Part shown: positions 1 through 6,504 of the stretch, piece after piece
Layout of the letters: every line of letters begins with the position of its first letter
Position numbering within the stretch: the first letter of the stretch is position 1
Source of the DNA: Anaerolineales bacterium
Lineage (GTDB): Bacteria > Chloroflexota > Anaerolineae > Anaerolineales > UBA6663
Assembly (NCBI GenBank): GCA_016789245.1
Contig: JAEURM010000040.1
Location: forward strand, 1 to 11,283
Direction: 5' to 3'
DNA length: 11,283 bases
The notes under the pieces: generated by a model
The model's input: only the letters and a program-made list of their open reading frames with translations
Database searches by the model: none
What the model was told of the DNA's origin: nothing
Made by a program: the position numbers and the translations under genes

Positions 1-535
1 GCAAGAAACGCAAAGCAATCATGTTGATTAAGGCCAACTCATGCGAGGGCATTCCAAACCGCCGAAATGGCTGAAGCAGGCCTTCCACGCCATGCGTGAG
101 TTCGGTGGTGGTGGTGGTCATCGTCAATAAACTCGTAGCAAACACAAAGCTCATAATCCGCATCACTCCCACCAGTGGGCCTTGCAAACTCAGCCGCGTC
201 AGCCGGAACCACCCCCAATCCACATACACTTGCCCAGCCGGCTCCGCCCCACTGCGAAATACAATTTGCAATAAAAAAATAAACGTCAGCACTGGTGCGG
301 CCAATAGCAGGCCACGCAAAACGTAGCTCAAGGGGATTTTCGCGAAACGCGCAATAGTCAACACCAAGCCGAGCAGTAAGAAACAGGCAAAGAAAGACGA
401 ACTAAACGAAACTGCCACCATGATGATGATGAGGCCCAGAATCTTGGAGCGCGGATCCAACTGATGAATCACCGAGCCAGTGGGAATGTACTGGCCGATG
501 GTGACGTTGCGGAGCAGTTCAAAATTTTCGCTCAT
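1..535 (-). CDS. ecfT: EcfT, transmembrane subunit of an ECF-type ABC transporter (partial, C-terminus off the left edge)
   Basis: The minus-strand frame from ATG at 535 stays open to the window edge, giving about 178 residues. The N-terminus reads GQYIPTGSVIHQLDPRSK (residues 14-31), which matches the classic EcfT/CbiQ opening (GQY.P..S..H.LDPR.K). Hydrophobic segments follow at about 32-62, 72-93 and 120-140. Then comes PFRRFGMPSHELALI (about 155-169), the start of the cytoplasmic coupling-helix region. EcfT is the membrane scaffold that joins the two ATPases to a substrate-specific S component. The start overlaps the stop of the upstream P1 hydrolase gene by 4 nt (ATGA), so translation is probably coupled. 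Family EcfT proteins run about 250-270 aa, so roughly the last third is missing. The ATPase partner is the fused gene at 3784-5496, separated from ecfT by three hydrolase genes. The family call is secure; the substrate cannot be told from EcfT. Confidence 0.92.
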   Translation of the reverse strand, partial: MSENFELLRNVTIGQYIPTGSVIHQLDPRSKILGLIIIMVAVSFSSSFFACFLLLGLVLTIARFAKIPLSYVLRGLLLAAPVLTFIFLLQIVFRSGAEPAGQVYVDWGWFRLTRLSLQGPLVGVMRIMSFVFATSLLTMTTTTTELTHGVEGLLQPFRRFGMPSHELALINMIALRFL

Positions 536-1512
536 GCACCCTCACTTCCGCGCGGAACATCCTTAGCCGCCGGCACGCCGGCCAGTGTTTCTGCCGCGCG
601 CGCACCGTTCACCACTGCTTCCGCCAGCACTTCGGCACCCAATGCGCCAATTAAGTTCACATCTGCTTTTTGGGTACCTGTAGAAAGCGCGTACACGGTA
701 TCACCATCAAACATGGTGTGGATGGGGCGAATGGCACGGGCGAGGCCATCATGGCCCATCTGTGCTACTTTGGTGGCCTCTGCTTTGCTAAGTGCGGCGT
801 TAGTGGCAATCAGACCGAGCGTAGTGTTGGAAAGACCTGACCACGTTTGGCCATAAATGGTTTCCATGGTTTGAATCGCCGAAACGAAGCCGGCGCCCAG
901 CGGGTTGCGCACGCCTGAAACTAACGTGTTCGTTTTAGGATCAATAACTTCACCAAACGGATTGACAACGGCCAGCGCCGCGATGACCAAACCACTACCC
1001 AAACGCCGACTGGCCGAGCCTAAACCACCCTTAGTTGAATGGTTAAAACCCAAAATCTTGCCGATGGTTGCTCCCGTGCCAGCACCAACATTGCCTTGCG
1101 ACACAGCTTCGGTGTTGGCCGCCTCGCACGCCGCGTAACCAGACTCAGCGGTGGGCCGTGTTTTAGCGGAGCCAGTCCCCAAATCAAAAATCACGGCGGC
1201 GGGCACAATGGGCACTTTAGCCACGCCCACATCCAAGCCGAAATCGTGTTCTTCCAGCCAACGCATCACTCCATCGGCCGCGGCCAAGCCATACGCACTG
1301 CCGCCCGAAAGTAGAATGGCGTGCACCTTTTGCACAAAGTTCACTGGGTTGAGCAAATGATTTTCACGCGTGCCGGGCGCTGAACCGCGCACATCCACAC
1401 CGGCCACCGCGCCACCCTCGGGGCAAATAATCACTGTGCAACCGGTGGCCGCTTCCAAATTCGTCCAGTGGCCCACCTTCAGGCCGGGAACATCTGTAAG
1501 AGTACCGTTCAT
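532..1512 (-). CDS. P1 family peptidase/amidase (DmpA/NylC-like N-terminal nucleophile hydrolase)
   Basis: This 326-aa protein opens with TDVPGLKVGHWTN (6-18), typical of the P1/S58 family. It then has VDVRGSAPGTRE (39-50), LLSGGSAYGL (67-76) and GNVGAGTGATIGK (140-152). These enzymes are made as one chain that cuts itself into alpha and beta parts, exposing a Ser or Thr nucleophile. They act as D-aminopeptidases, beta-aminopeptidases or amidases (DmpA, BapA, NylC). The likely cut here is between Asn229 and Thr230 in LSNTTLGLIATNA, the Asn-Thr arrangement known from NylC rather than the Gly-Ser of DmpA. No signal peptide is seen, so it should be cytoplasmic. The ATG follows the M20 stop codon with no gap, and the TGA overlaps the ecfT ATG. 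This places the gene firmly in the transporter operon. Substrate unknown; processing of an imported amide is an inference from context. Confidence 0.94.
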   Translation of the reverse strand: MNGTLTDVPGLKVGHWTNLEAATGCTVIICPEGGAVAGVDVRGSAPGTRENHLLNPVNFVQKVHAILLSGGSAYGLAAADGVMRWLEEHDFGLDVGVAKVPIVPAAVIFDLGTGSAKTRPTAESGYAACEAANTEAVSQGNVGAGTGATIGKILGFNHSTKGGLGSASRRLGSGLVIAALAVVNPFGEVIDPKTNTLVSGVRNPLGAGFVSAIQTMETIYGQTWSGLSNTTLGLIATNAALSKAEATKVAQMGHDGLARAIRPIHTMFDGDTVYALSTGTQKADVNLIGALGAEVLAEAVVNGARAAETLAGVPAAKDVPRGSEGA

Positions 1513-2772
1513 TTATGCCGTTCCTAAATATCTCAGCGCCGCCAACACATACAGCCGCGCGGCTTGCTGAATTTCTTCCACGCTCACCCATTCATCAATA
1601 TGATGCGGAATGTGAATATCGCCCGGCCCGCACGTCACAATGGGAATGCCTTTGCGTGCATTCAGAATAGTGCCATCCGTGGAGCCGGGCACGCCACCGT
1701 AGATGGGCTCTTGGCCCGCTAAATCTTGGTACGCCGAGTGAAGCGCCGTGACCACCGGTTCTGTGCGGCTGGTTTTGGTGGGATGGCGCACCTCAATAAT
1801 TTCAAATTCATAGGTCAAGCGTTCATCCACCGCACAAGCCGCTTGGAGCATGGTTTCCACCTGCTCGGCTAGCCATTCCGGGTTTTGGCCCGGTATCAAT
1901 CTAAAATCTAAAGTGCACTCGGTAGCGCCCGGCATCACGTTGTTTTGTGGCTCACCCGCGCCGCGCGGCGGTGAGAGCAAAATGGTGGGCGTGATGCTGG
2001 GCTGGCCCAAAAATTCATGCCGCCCGTGCCGTACAATTTCGCGTTCCTCCAGCGCATGCACCAGCGAGAGAAAACGCGCCATGGGGTACGCCGTGTTCAC
2101 GCCGGTCAGCGGCATTGCGCCGTGTGCCATCACGCCCTTAATCAGCACCTTAATCCACATCACGCCCTTTTGGGCAATGCACAAATGATTTTCTTCTGGC
2201 TCGCACACAATGGCGGCGGTGACGTTATCTGCCCAACCGCGCTCCACAAAGTGCTTAATGCCAATCATGCGGCCTTCTTCATCACACACTGCGCCCAAAA
2301 TGATATTGCCTTTCAACTTCACGCCGCTGTTCACAATGGCTTTGAGAGCGGCCAACGCGCACACCAAACCGGCCTTCATATCGTTTGCGCCGCGCCCGTA
2401 AATCTTGCCCTCCCGCAAAGTGGCGCTAAACGGCGGGTCAGTCCACAGCGCCGCATCGCCTTCGGTCACTACATCAGTGTGGCCTTCAAACATCAAAGTT
2501 AAGGGGGTATTGGTTACTGAGTTATGGGTTACTAGAGAATTGGAGGATTGGAGAATTGCCACCACGTTCGGGCGGCCCGGCTGAACAAATTCAAAGTGCG
2601 TTTCTAGGCCCAGCTCCAAACAGCGCGCTTCCACCCAACGCGCGGCGGCTTCTTCGCCCTCGCCCGTCTCCGGCTTCCACACGCTGGGTATGCGCGTCAA
2701 TGCCTGCACCCAACCAATAAGTTCGGCGTCGTCTATCTTTTCAAGTACTTGGTTTTCTAGAGGGGAAAGCAT
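1513..2772 (-). CDS. M20 family metallopeptidase (ArgE/DapE/carboxypeptidase-like deacylase)
   Basis: This 419-aa zinc hydrolase has the full M20 layout. FEGHTDVV (95-102) carries metal ligand His98 and Asp100. GRGANDMKAG (127-136) has the bridging Asp131. CDEEG (163-167) holds the catalytic and metal-binding Glu pair. AHGAMP (216-221) lies in the dimerisation domain, and HIPHHIDEWV (387-396) supplies the late metal His. The family removes acyl or aminoacyl groups from amides, as in acetylornithine, succinyl-diaminopimelate and formylaminopyrimidine (YlmB). Which of these applies is not clear. Residues about 72-88 (AILQSSNSLVTHNSVTN) are encoded by genome repeat sequence and form an extra low-complexity loop just before the HTD strand. 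The ATG at 2772 has no good Shine-Dalgarno and lies a few bases from an intergenic repeat. The stop abuts the P1 gene start (TAAATG). Confidence 0.94.
   Translation of the reverse strand: MLSPLENQVLEKIDDAELIGWVQALTRIPSVWKPETGEGEEAAARWVEARCLELGLETHFEFVQPGRPNVVAILQSSNSLVTHNSVTNTPLTLMFEGHTDVVTEGDAALWTDPPFSATLREGKIYGRGANDMKAGLVCALAALKAIVNSGVKLKGNIILGAVCDEEGRMIGIKHFVERGWADNVTAAIVCEPEENHLCIAQKGVMWIKVLIKGVMAHGAMPLTGVNTAYPMARFLSLVHALEEREIVRHGRHEFLGQPSITPTILLSPPRGAGEPQNNVMPGATECTLDFRLIPGQNPEWLAEQVETMLQAACAVDERLTYEFEIIEVRHPTKTSRTEPVVTALHSAYQDLAGQEPIYGGVPGSTDGTILNARKGIPIVTCGPGDIHIPHHIDEWVSVEEIQQAARLYVLAALRYLGTA
2512..2557. repeat. Short-word repeat inside the M20 coding region
   Basis: Positions 2534-2557 are a 24-mer beginning AGAGAATT and ending TGGAGAATT. 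It differs at one position from 7767-7790 and at two from 2781-2804, both of which are intergenic. Just to its left, 2513-2533 holds GTTACTGAGTTATGGGTTAC, a second wordy repeat style. The repeat keeps the reading frame and encodes residues about 72-88 of the M20 peptidase. Seen directly by comparing the three copies by eye. Confidence 0.7.
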
Positions 2773-2778
2773 CTTTAG

Positions 2779-2832
2779 AAAGAGAATTGGGGAATTGGAG
2801 AATTCTCCACTCCTCTAATTCTCCAATTCTCA
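2779..2832. repeat. Imperfect inverted repeat, TTGGAGAATT family
   Basis: The gap between the hydrolase stop and the M20 start is almost wholly this element. The left arm 2781-2804 begins AGAGAATT and ends TGGAGAATT. The right arm 2813-2831 (CTCTAATTCTCCAATTCTC) is its near reverse complement. The structure could form an RNA hairpin between the two genes, but there is no U tract, so it is not a convincing intrinsic terminator. The hydrolase stop codon (TGA, 2832-2830 on minus) lies at the edge of the right arm. Confidence 0.75.
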
Positions 2833-3711
2833 AATAACCGCTAGTAATTCTTTGGGTGCTTCTTGTTGCGGCAAATGGCCCACGCCGGGCAGAACGGTGA
2901 GCCGCGCGGATTTTTGTACGGTGGCCAGCGCTCGGCCACTTTCCACAGAATTAATCACATCCAATTCACCCCAAATGGCATGCGTGGGTGTGGTGAGTTG
3001 TGTTAATTGGGCTTCCATGTTTTTTTGTTGCAGAGGTAGGCTCCACACCAACTGCCGCAAAATGGAAAGAAAGGCCCGCATCTGCCCATTGCTCCACACG
3101 CGCTCATTCACGCGTTGGTAAAGAAATTGGCGGTCAGCTTCGGGCAGAGCGTCTAAGTTGGCATAGTAGGGGCGGAGTGAGTCATACGCCGCCTGCGGTT
3201 GGCCGCGCAAACCGGAGTACATCTGCTCACCCAAAAACGGAAGCGCCATCCGCAAAATCACTGGGCTTACCTTTTGTGCGCGGGAGGTAATGGAGCCATC
3301 CAGCAAAATTAGCTCACGCACGTGGGCTGGGTGCGCCAACGCTACGGCTTGAGCAATAACAGCGCCCAATGAACTGCCCATGAGCGTGGCCGGAGTGAGC
3401 TTGAGCGTATCCAACAAATCCACCACTGTATCCCGCAGAAAGCTGAGGGCGTAGGCGCGGTTGGGCTTTTCACTGCGGCCAAAGCCGGGCAAATCCAGCG
3501 CCACCACGCGGTAGCGCTCGCTCAGTGGCCCAAACACATGCCGCCACGTATCGGCCTCATCGCCCAAACCGTGAATGAGCACCAGCGGCGGCTTGTCACT
3601 CGCGCCGGAATCAAACACAAACACGCTCAGGCCGCCACGCAGAAGTTTTACCGTGCGGCCAAAAGGGGCCAAGGCCGGCCACGGTTGCATTTCTCGTTGA
3701 AATTCATTCAT
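2830..3711 (-). CDS. Alpha/beta-fold hydrolase
   Basis: This 293-aa protein shows the classic alpha/beta-hydrolase order. The oxyanion loop is LVLIHGLGDEADTW (43-56). LDLPGFGRS (72-80) follows. The nucleophile elbow is GSSLG (112-116) with Ser114. GELDVI (248-253) holds the likely acid Asp251, and GVGHLPQ (276-282) holds the catalytic His279. Between about residues 140 and 235 lies a helical cap domain. Substrates for such proteins are esters, lactones, amides or C-C bonds and cannot be assigned from motifs. No signal peptide is seen. The C-terminus ends abruptly in KELLAVI; relatives usually carry a few more residues of this last helix. The stop codon here comes from the adjoining repeat, so slight trimming is possible. 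The start ATG lacks a clear Shine-Dalgarno. Met8 is an alternative, but the longer form is kept for lack of evidence. Confidence 0.93.
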   Translation of the reverse strand: MNEFQREMQPWPALAPFGRTVKLLRGGLSVFVFDSGASDKPPLVLIHGLGDEADTWRHVFGPLSERYRVVALDLPGFGRSEKPNRAYALSFLRDTVVDLLDTLKLTPATLMGSSLGAVIAQAVALAHPAHVRELILLDGSITSRAQKVSPVILRMALPFLGEQMYSGLRGQPQAAYDSLRPYYANLDALPEADRQFLYQRVNERVWSNGQMRAFLSILRQLVWSLPLQQKNMEAQLTQLTTPTHAIWGELDVINSVESGRALATVQKSARLTVLPGVGHLPQQEAPKELLAVI

Positions 3712-3721
3712 AGTTTTTATT

Positions 3722-3790
3722 GGACGCGGATAAACACGGGCGCTTCGCGCACACGAATTTTTTTACTGTTTACGGCTCACGGTTCACTGA
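3722..3790. repeat. Two adjoining wordy repeats between the EcfA and hydrolase genes
   Basis: Positions 3725-3739 read CGCGGATAAACACGG, related in style to the AACGGATG repeats at 6399-6459. After a small GC-rich hairpin (GCGCTTCGCGC, 3740-3750), positions 3768-3787 hold GTTTACGGCTCACGGTTCAC and related words. The second block runs into the end of the EcfA gene: its last codons and TGA stop (3786-3784) lie within it. No intrinsic terminator was recognised. Confidence 0.5.
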
Positions 3791-5496
3791 TTACCTTGCG
3801 AGAGCAAACTCACTGCTTCATCCACAGAAAGCACTGGCCCGGCCTCGGGCGCGAGGTGCGCCATCACTTCTGTGATTTGCGGCACACCTAAACCCAAGGC
3901 CTGCAATTTCTTCGCATCGGCAAAAATCTCGGGCGCGGTGCCAGTGGCCACAATTTTGCCCTCGGCTACAACTGCTAAACGGTCACAGGCGGCGGCCAGT
4001 TCTTCCATGTTGTGTGAAATCACCACCAGCGTTATGCCACGCTCCGCACGCAAGCGCAAAATTAGTTCCCACACTTGCTGGCGGCCACGCGGGTCTAGGC
4101 CAGCCGTTGGCTCATCCAACACTAGCACTTCCGGCTCTAAAGCCAGCACACCCGCCAGCGCCACGCGCCGCATTTGCCCGCCGCTCAACGCAAACGTTAC
4201 GCGGTCTTTAAATTCTTCAAATGGCAAGCCCACGGCGTTCATCGCGTGCCGCACGCGCTCGCGCACATCTTCTTTGGAAAGTTTCAGGTTGCGGGGGCCG
4301 TAGGCCACATCATCCCCCACGTACTGCTCAAACAATTGCGCTTCCGGCTGTTGAAAAACCAAGCCCACTTTCTGCCGAATTTGGCGCACGTTCTCATCAC
4401 TCACGGCCTGTTCAAACACCCGCACACTGCCGCCATGCGCGCGCATCAGCCCATTAAAGTGTTGCACCACCGTACTCTTGCCACTGCCAGTGTGCCCAAT
4501 AATGCCCAGCACCTCGCCGCGCCGCACCTCTACGTTTACGCCTTCAATCGCTTTCACTTCCAACGGCGTGCCGCGCATGTAAAAGTGCGTGAGATTTTCA
4601 ACGCGTATCACCGCTTCCTTGCTAGACCCGTTCTCGCCGCGCGCCGCTTCGCTACCGCGCCGTTCCGTGCGGCTCACCCGTTCCCCGGCTTGCTCAATAA
4701 ACTCATCCACACTTAACACCACCGGGAACTCTGGTAGCCGCGCCGCCAACTGTGCCACCTGCGGCACATCCATCTGCAGTTCACGCAAGCGCTCCACTTG
4801 GGCAAACACTTCCCGTGGCGTGCCTTCTAGCGCTACGCGCCCGTCTTCCATCACTACCACGCGGTCAGCGTTCACAGCTTCATCCATGTGGTGCGTAATG
4901 GCCACCACCGTCACGCCTTCGCCGCGATTCAGCCGCCGGGCCACTTCTAGCACTTCGCGCCGCCCCAGCGGGTCAAGCATCGCTGTGGCTTCATCCAGCA
5001 CTAGCACTTCTGGCCGCATAGCTAGCACACCGGCAATACACACCCTCTGCTTTTGCCCGCCGCTGAGCAAATGCGGCGCACGCAACCGGTGTTTGCTCAT
5101 TTCCACGCGCTCCAAACTCCAATCCACGCGTTGAATAATTTGCTCACGCGGCACCGCCAAATTTTCCGGCCCAAAGGCCACATCTTCTTCCACAATCGTG
5201 GCCACAAACTGATTATCTGGGTGTTGAAACACCATGCCTACCGTGGTGCGGATATTGAGCACGTTCTCACGTTCGCGCGTATTCCAACTTTTTACCCACA
5301 CGTTGCCTTCCGTGGGCAGAAGCAAAGCGTTGAGGTGTTTGGCCAGTGTGCTCTTGCCAGAGCCGTTGTGGCCCAGAATGACTACATACTCGCCGGTGTG
5401 CACAGTCAGATTCACGCCGCGCAAAGCCTGAACCGGCGTAGCGCGCTCCGGCGTGTAAGTATGGTGTAAGTTCTCGAGGCGGATAATGGGAGGCAC
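3784..5496 (-). CDS. ecfA: Fused EcfA1-EcfA2 energizing ATPase of an ECF transporter
   Basis: The 570-aa protein is two ABC ATPase domains in one chain. Domain 1 (about 4-245) has Walker A GHNGSGKST (42-50), Q-loop Gln91, signature LSGGQ (144-148), Walker B VLVLDEATAMLDP (164-176) and switch THHMDEA (201-207). This is the EcfA1 style. Domain 2 (about 295-535) has GHTGSGKST (334-342), Gln382, LSGGQ (437-441), VLVLDEPTAGLDP (457-469) and SHNMEEL (494-500), the EcfA2 style. Both domains keep all key residues, so both should bind and hydrolyse ATP. Each is followed by a similar short tail containing VLSVDE (260-265 and 555-560), so the whole domain-plus-tail unit was probably duplicated. The linker at about 268-296 is polar and poorly conserved-looking. 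Start is GTG at 5496, with no strong Shine-Dalgarno. It powers vitamin or metal uptake with EcfT (1-535) and an unseen S component. Confidence 0.95.
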   Translation of the reverse strand: MPPIIRLENLHHTYTPERATPVQALRGVNLTVHTGEYVVILGHNGSGKSTLAKHLNALLLPTEGNVWVKSWNTRERENVLNIRTTVGMVFQHPDNQFVATIVEEDVAFGPENLAVPREQIIQRVDWSLERVEMSKHRLRAPHLLSGGQKQRVCIAGVLAMRPEVLVLDEATAMLDPLGRREVLEVARRLNRGEGVTVVAITHHMDEAVNADRVVVMEDGRVALEGTPREVFAQVERLRELQMDVPQVAQLAARLPEFPVVLSVDEFIEQAGERVSRTERRGSEAARGENGSSKEAVIRVENLTHFYMRGTPLEVKAIEGVNVEVRRGEVLGIIGHTGSGKSTVVQHFNGLMRAHGGSVRVFEQAVSDENVRQIRQKVGLVFQQPEAQLFEQYVGDDVAYGPRNLKLSKEDVRERVRHAMNAVGLPFEEFKDRVTFALSGGQMRRVALAGVLALEPEVLVLDEPTAGLDPRGRQQVWELILRLRAERGITLVVISHNMEELAAACDRLAVVAEGKIVATGTAPEIFADAKKLQALGLGVPQITEVMAHLAPEAGPVLSVDEAVSLLSQGNQ

Positions 5497-5505
5497 TGTA
5501 GCAAC

Positions 5506-5544
5506 CTACTTTCTACGTTCTAGAAAGTAGAAAGTGGAAAGTAG
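5506..5544. repeat. Perfect 10-bp inverted repeat (CTACTTTCTA family)
   Basis: CTACTTTCTA (5506-5515) pairs perfectly with TAGAAAGTAG (5521-5530) across a 5-nt loop. Further copies of the AAAGTAG and AAAGTGG word continue to 5544. It fills the gap between the SDR stop (5550) and the EcfA start (5496). The transcript would form a hairpin here, but there is no following U tract, so read-through within the operon is plausible. Confidence 0.75.
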
Positions 5545-5549
5545 TGAAA

Positions 5550-6332
5550 TCATAGCGGCGGTGTGAAACGCCCGTCAATCGCCGTCCAACCGCCGTCCAC
5601 CATCATTAAGTTGCCAGTGATGTAGGAACCCGCTTCGGAGGCGAGCAGAAGCACAGCGCCCACCAGTTCATGCGGCTGGCCCCAGCGGCCCAGCGCGTTT
5701 TTGTTGGCGTACGCGGCGTACCAATCCGGCCGATTTTTAATTTGGGCGGTGAGCGGTGTTTCCACTACGCCCGGGCCAATGGCGTTGACGCGCACGCCGC
5801 GTGGCCCTAGTTCAGCGGCCAACGCACGGCACATCTGCAAAATGCCGGCTTTGGTGGCCGCGTACACGCCCTGCCCCGGCTCCACCACCTGCGCGCGGAT
5901 GCTGGCAAAAGTAATGATGCTTCCACTGCCGCGTTCGGCCATGGCCTTGCCGTACGTCTTCATCGCGCGGAAGGTGCCCTTGAGATTCAAGTTCACCACG
6001 CGGTCAAATTCATCATCCGAAATTTCTAACAGCGGTTTGCGCACGTTAATGCCGGGCGTGCACACCAGCGCGTCCACCGCGCCGGTTTCGGCAAACGCCG
6101 CCGTCAAACTGGCCGGGTCATTCAAATCCACTGCCAACGCAGAAGCCTGCCCTCCGGCCTCCACAATCGTGCGCACCGTTTCCGCATTGTTCTGCGCGTT
6201 CACATCACCGCAAAACACGCGTGCGCCAAAAGCCGCCAACCCTTGCGCGGAAGCTTGCCCAATCCCACTGCCCGCCCCAATCACTAGCGCCGTTTTGCCA
6301 GTCAGGTCAAACAGAGATTTATAGTTGTGCAT
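5550..6332 (-). CDS. SDR family NAD(P)-dependent oxidoreductase
   Basis: This 260-aa classical short-chain dehydrogenase has the cofactor motif GAGSGIG (19-25), catalytic Ser144, YAATK with Tyr157 and Lys161, and the late motif GPGVVETPLT (187-196). It ends in GNLMMVDGGWTAIDG (240-254). Asp43 (in CGDVN) after the second strand suggests a preference for NAD(H), which is an inference. The usual NNAG motif is replaced by CTPG (91-94), leading into INVRKPLLEISDDEFDRV. I recall similar TPG variants in related SDR proteins, so this may be a subfamily trait rather than damage. The Shine-Dalgarno (GAGG) lies in the loop of a 7-bp hairpin just upstream. It is the first gene of the leftward cluster that continues into the ECF transporter, 53 nt away. 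Substrate unknown. Confidence 0.94.
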   Translation of the reverse strand: MHNYKSLFDLTGKTALVIGAGSGIGQASAQGLAAFGARVFCGDVNAQNNAETVRTIVEAGGQASALAVDLNDPASLTAAFAETGAVDALVCTPGINVRKPLLEISDDEFDRVVNLNLKGTFRAMKTYGKAMAERGSGSIITFASIRAQVVEPGQGVYAATKAGILQMCRALAAELGPRGVRVNAIGPGVVETPLTAQIKNRPDWYAAYANKNALGRWGQPHELVGAVLLLASEAGSYITGNLMMVDGGWTAIDGRFTPPL

Positions 6333-6334
6333 AA

Positions 6335-6352
6335 ATTGGCACCTCTGCCAAT
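6335..6352 (-). promoter_or_regulatory. Hairpin exposing the SDR ribosome binding site in its loop
   Basis: ATTGGCA (6335-6341) and TGCCAAT (6346-6352) form a perfect 7-bp dyad around a 4-nt centre. On the minus-strand transcript the loop reads GAGG, the only Shine-Dalgarno-like sequence, 9 nt before the SDR ATG. It could tune translation as an RNA hairpin, or be a DNA operator palindrome. Function is inferred; the symmetry is seen directly. Confidence 0.5.
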
Positions 6353-6398
6353 GGAGATAGCGCAGAGTTTAACGGGAAATCTTCTTCAGCGCAATGTG

Positions 6399-6459
6399 TC
6401 AACGGATGTATCGGATTTTAACGGATGCTTACCACCGTTCAATCCGTTTCATCCGTTGA
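6399..6459. repeat. Inverted repeat of the AACGGATG family in a divergent intergenic region
   Basis: The left arm 6399-6417 (TCAACGGATGTATCGGATT) matches the reverse complement of the right arm 6441-6459 at 17 of 19 positions. A third AACGGATG word sits at 6420-6427. The right arm shares CAATCCGT-x-TCATCCGT with 11047-11063 at the far end of the window. It lies between two divergent genes, in a 172-nt gap where both promoters must sit; I found no convincing -35/-10 pair there. Confidence 0.75.
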
Positions 6460-6504
6460 AGAATAAAGCTTGCCGTAGAGAAGTAACTCAGGCACAATGC
6501 GTGG

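Noticed and set aside
2779..2832. Intrinsic terminator between hydrolase and M20 genes
   Set aside because: The inverted repeat is AT-rich and not followed by a U tract, and the genes on both sides appear to belong to one operon.
4174..4716. Long open frame on the plus strand opposite the EcfA gene (180 aa)
   Set aside because: It is antisense to a clear double ABC ATPase with all motifs. The translation is low in recognisable motifs and rich in His, Arg and Ala, as expected for a shadow frame.
6337..6352. Sigma54-like TGGCAC promoter
   Set aside because: TGGCAC is present but the matching TTGC element at the right spacing is not; the symmetry of the dyad explains the match.
6333..6504. Possible riboswitch in the leader of the leftward operon
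   Set aside because: The gap is explained by one short hairpin and one inverted repeat. I could not recognise the conserved cores of TPP, cobalamin, FMN or other known riboswitches.
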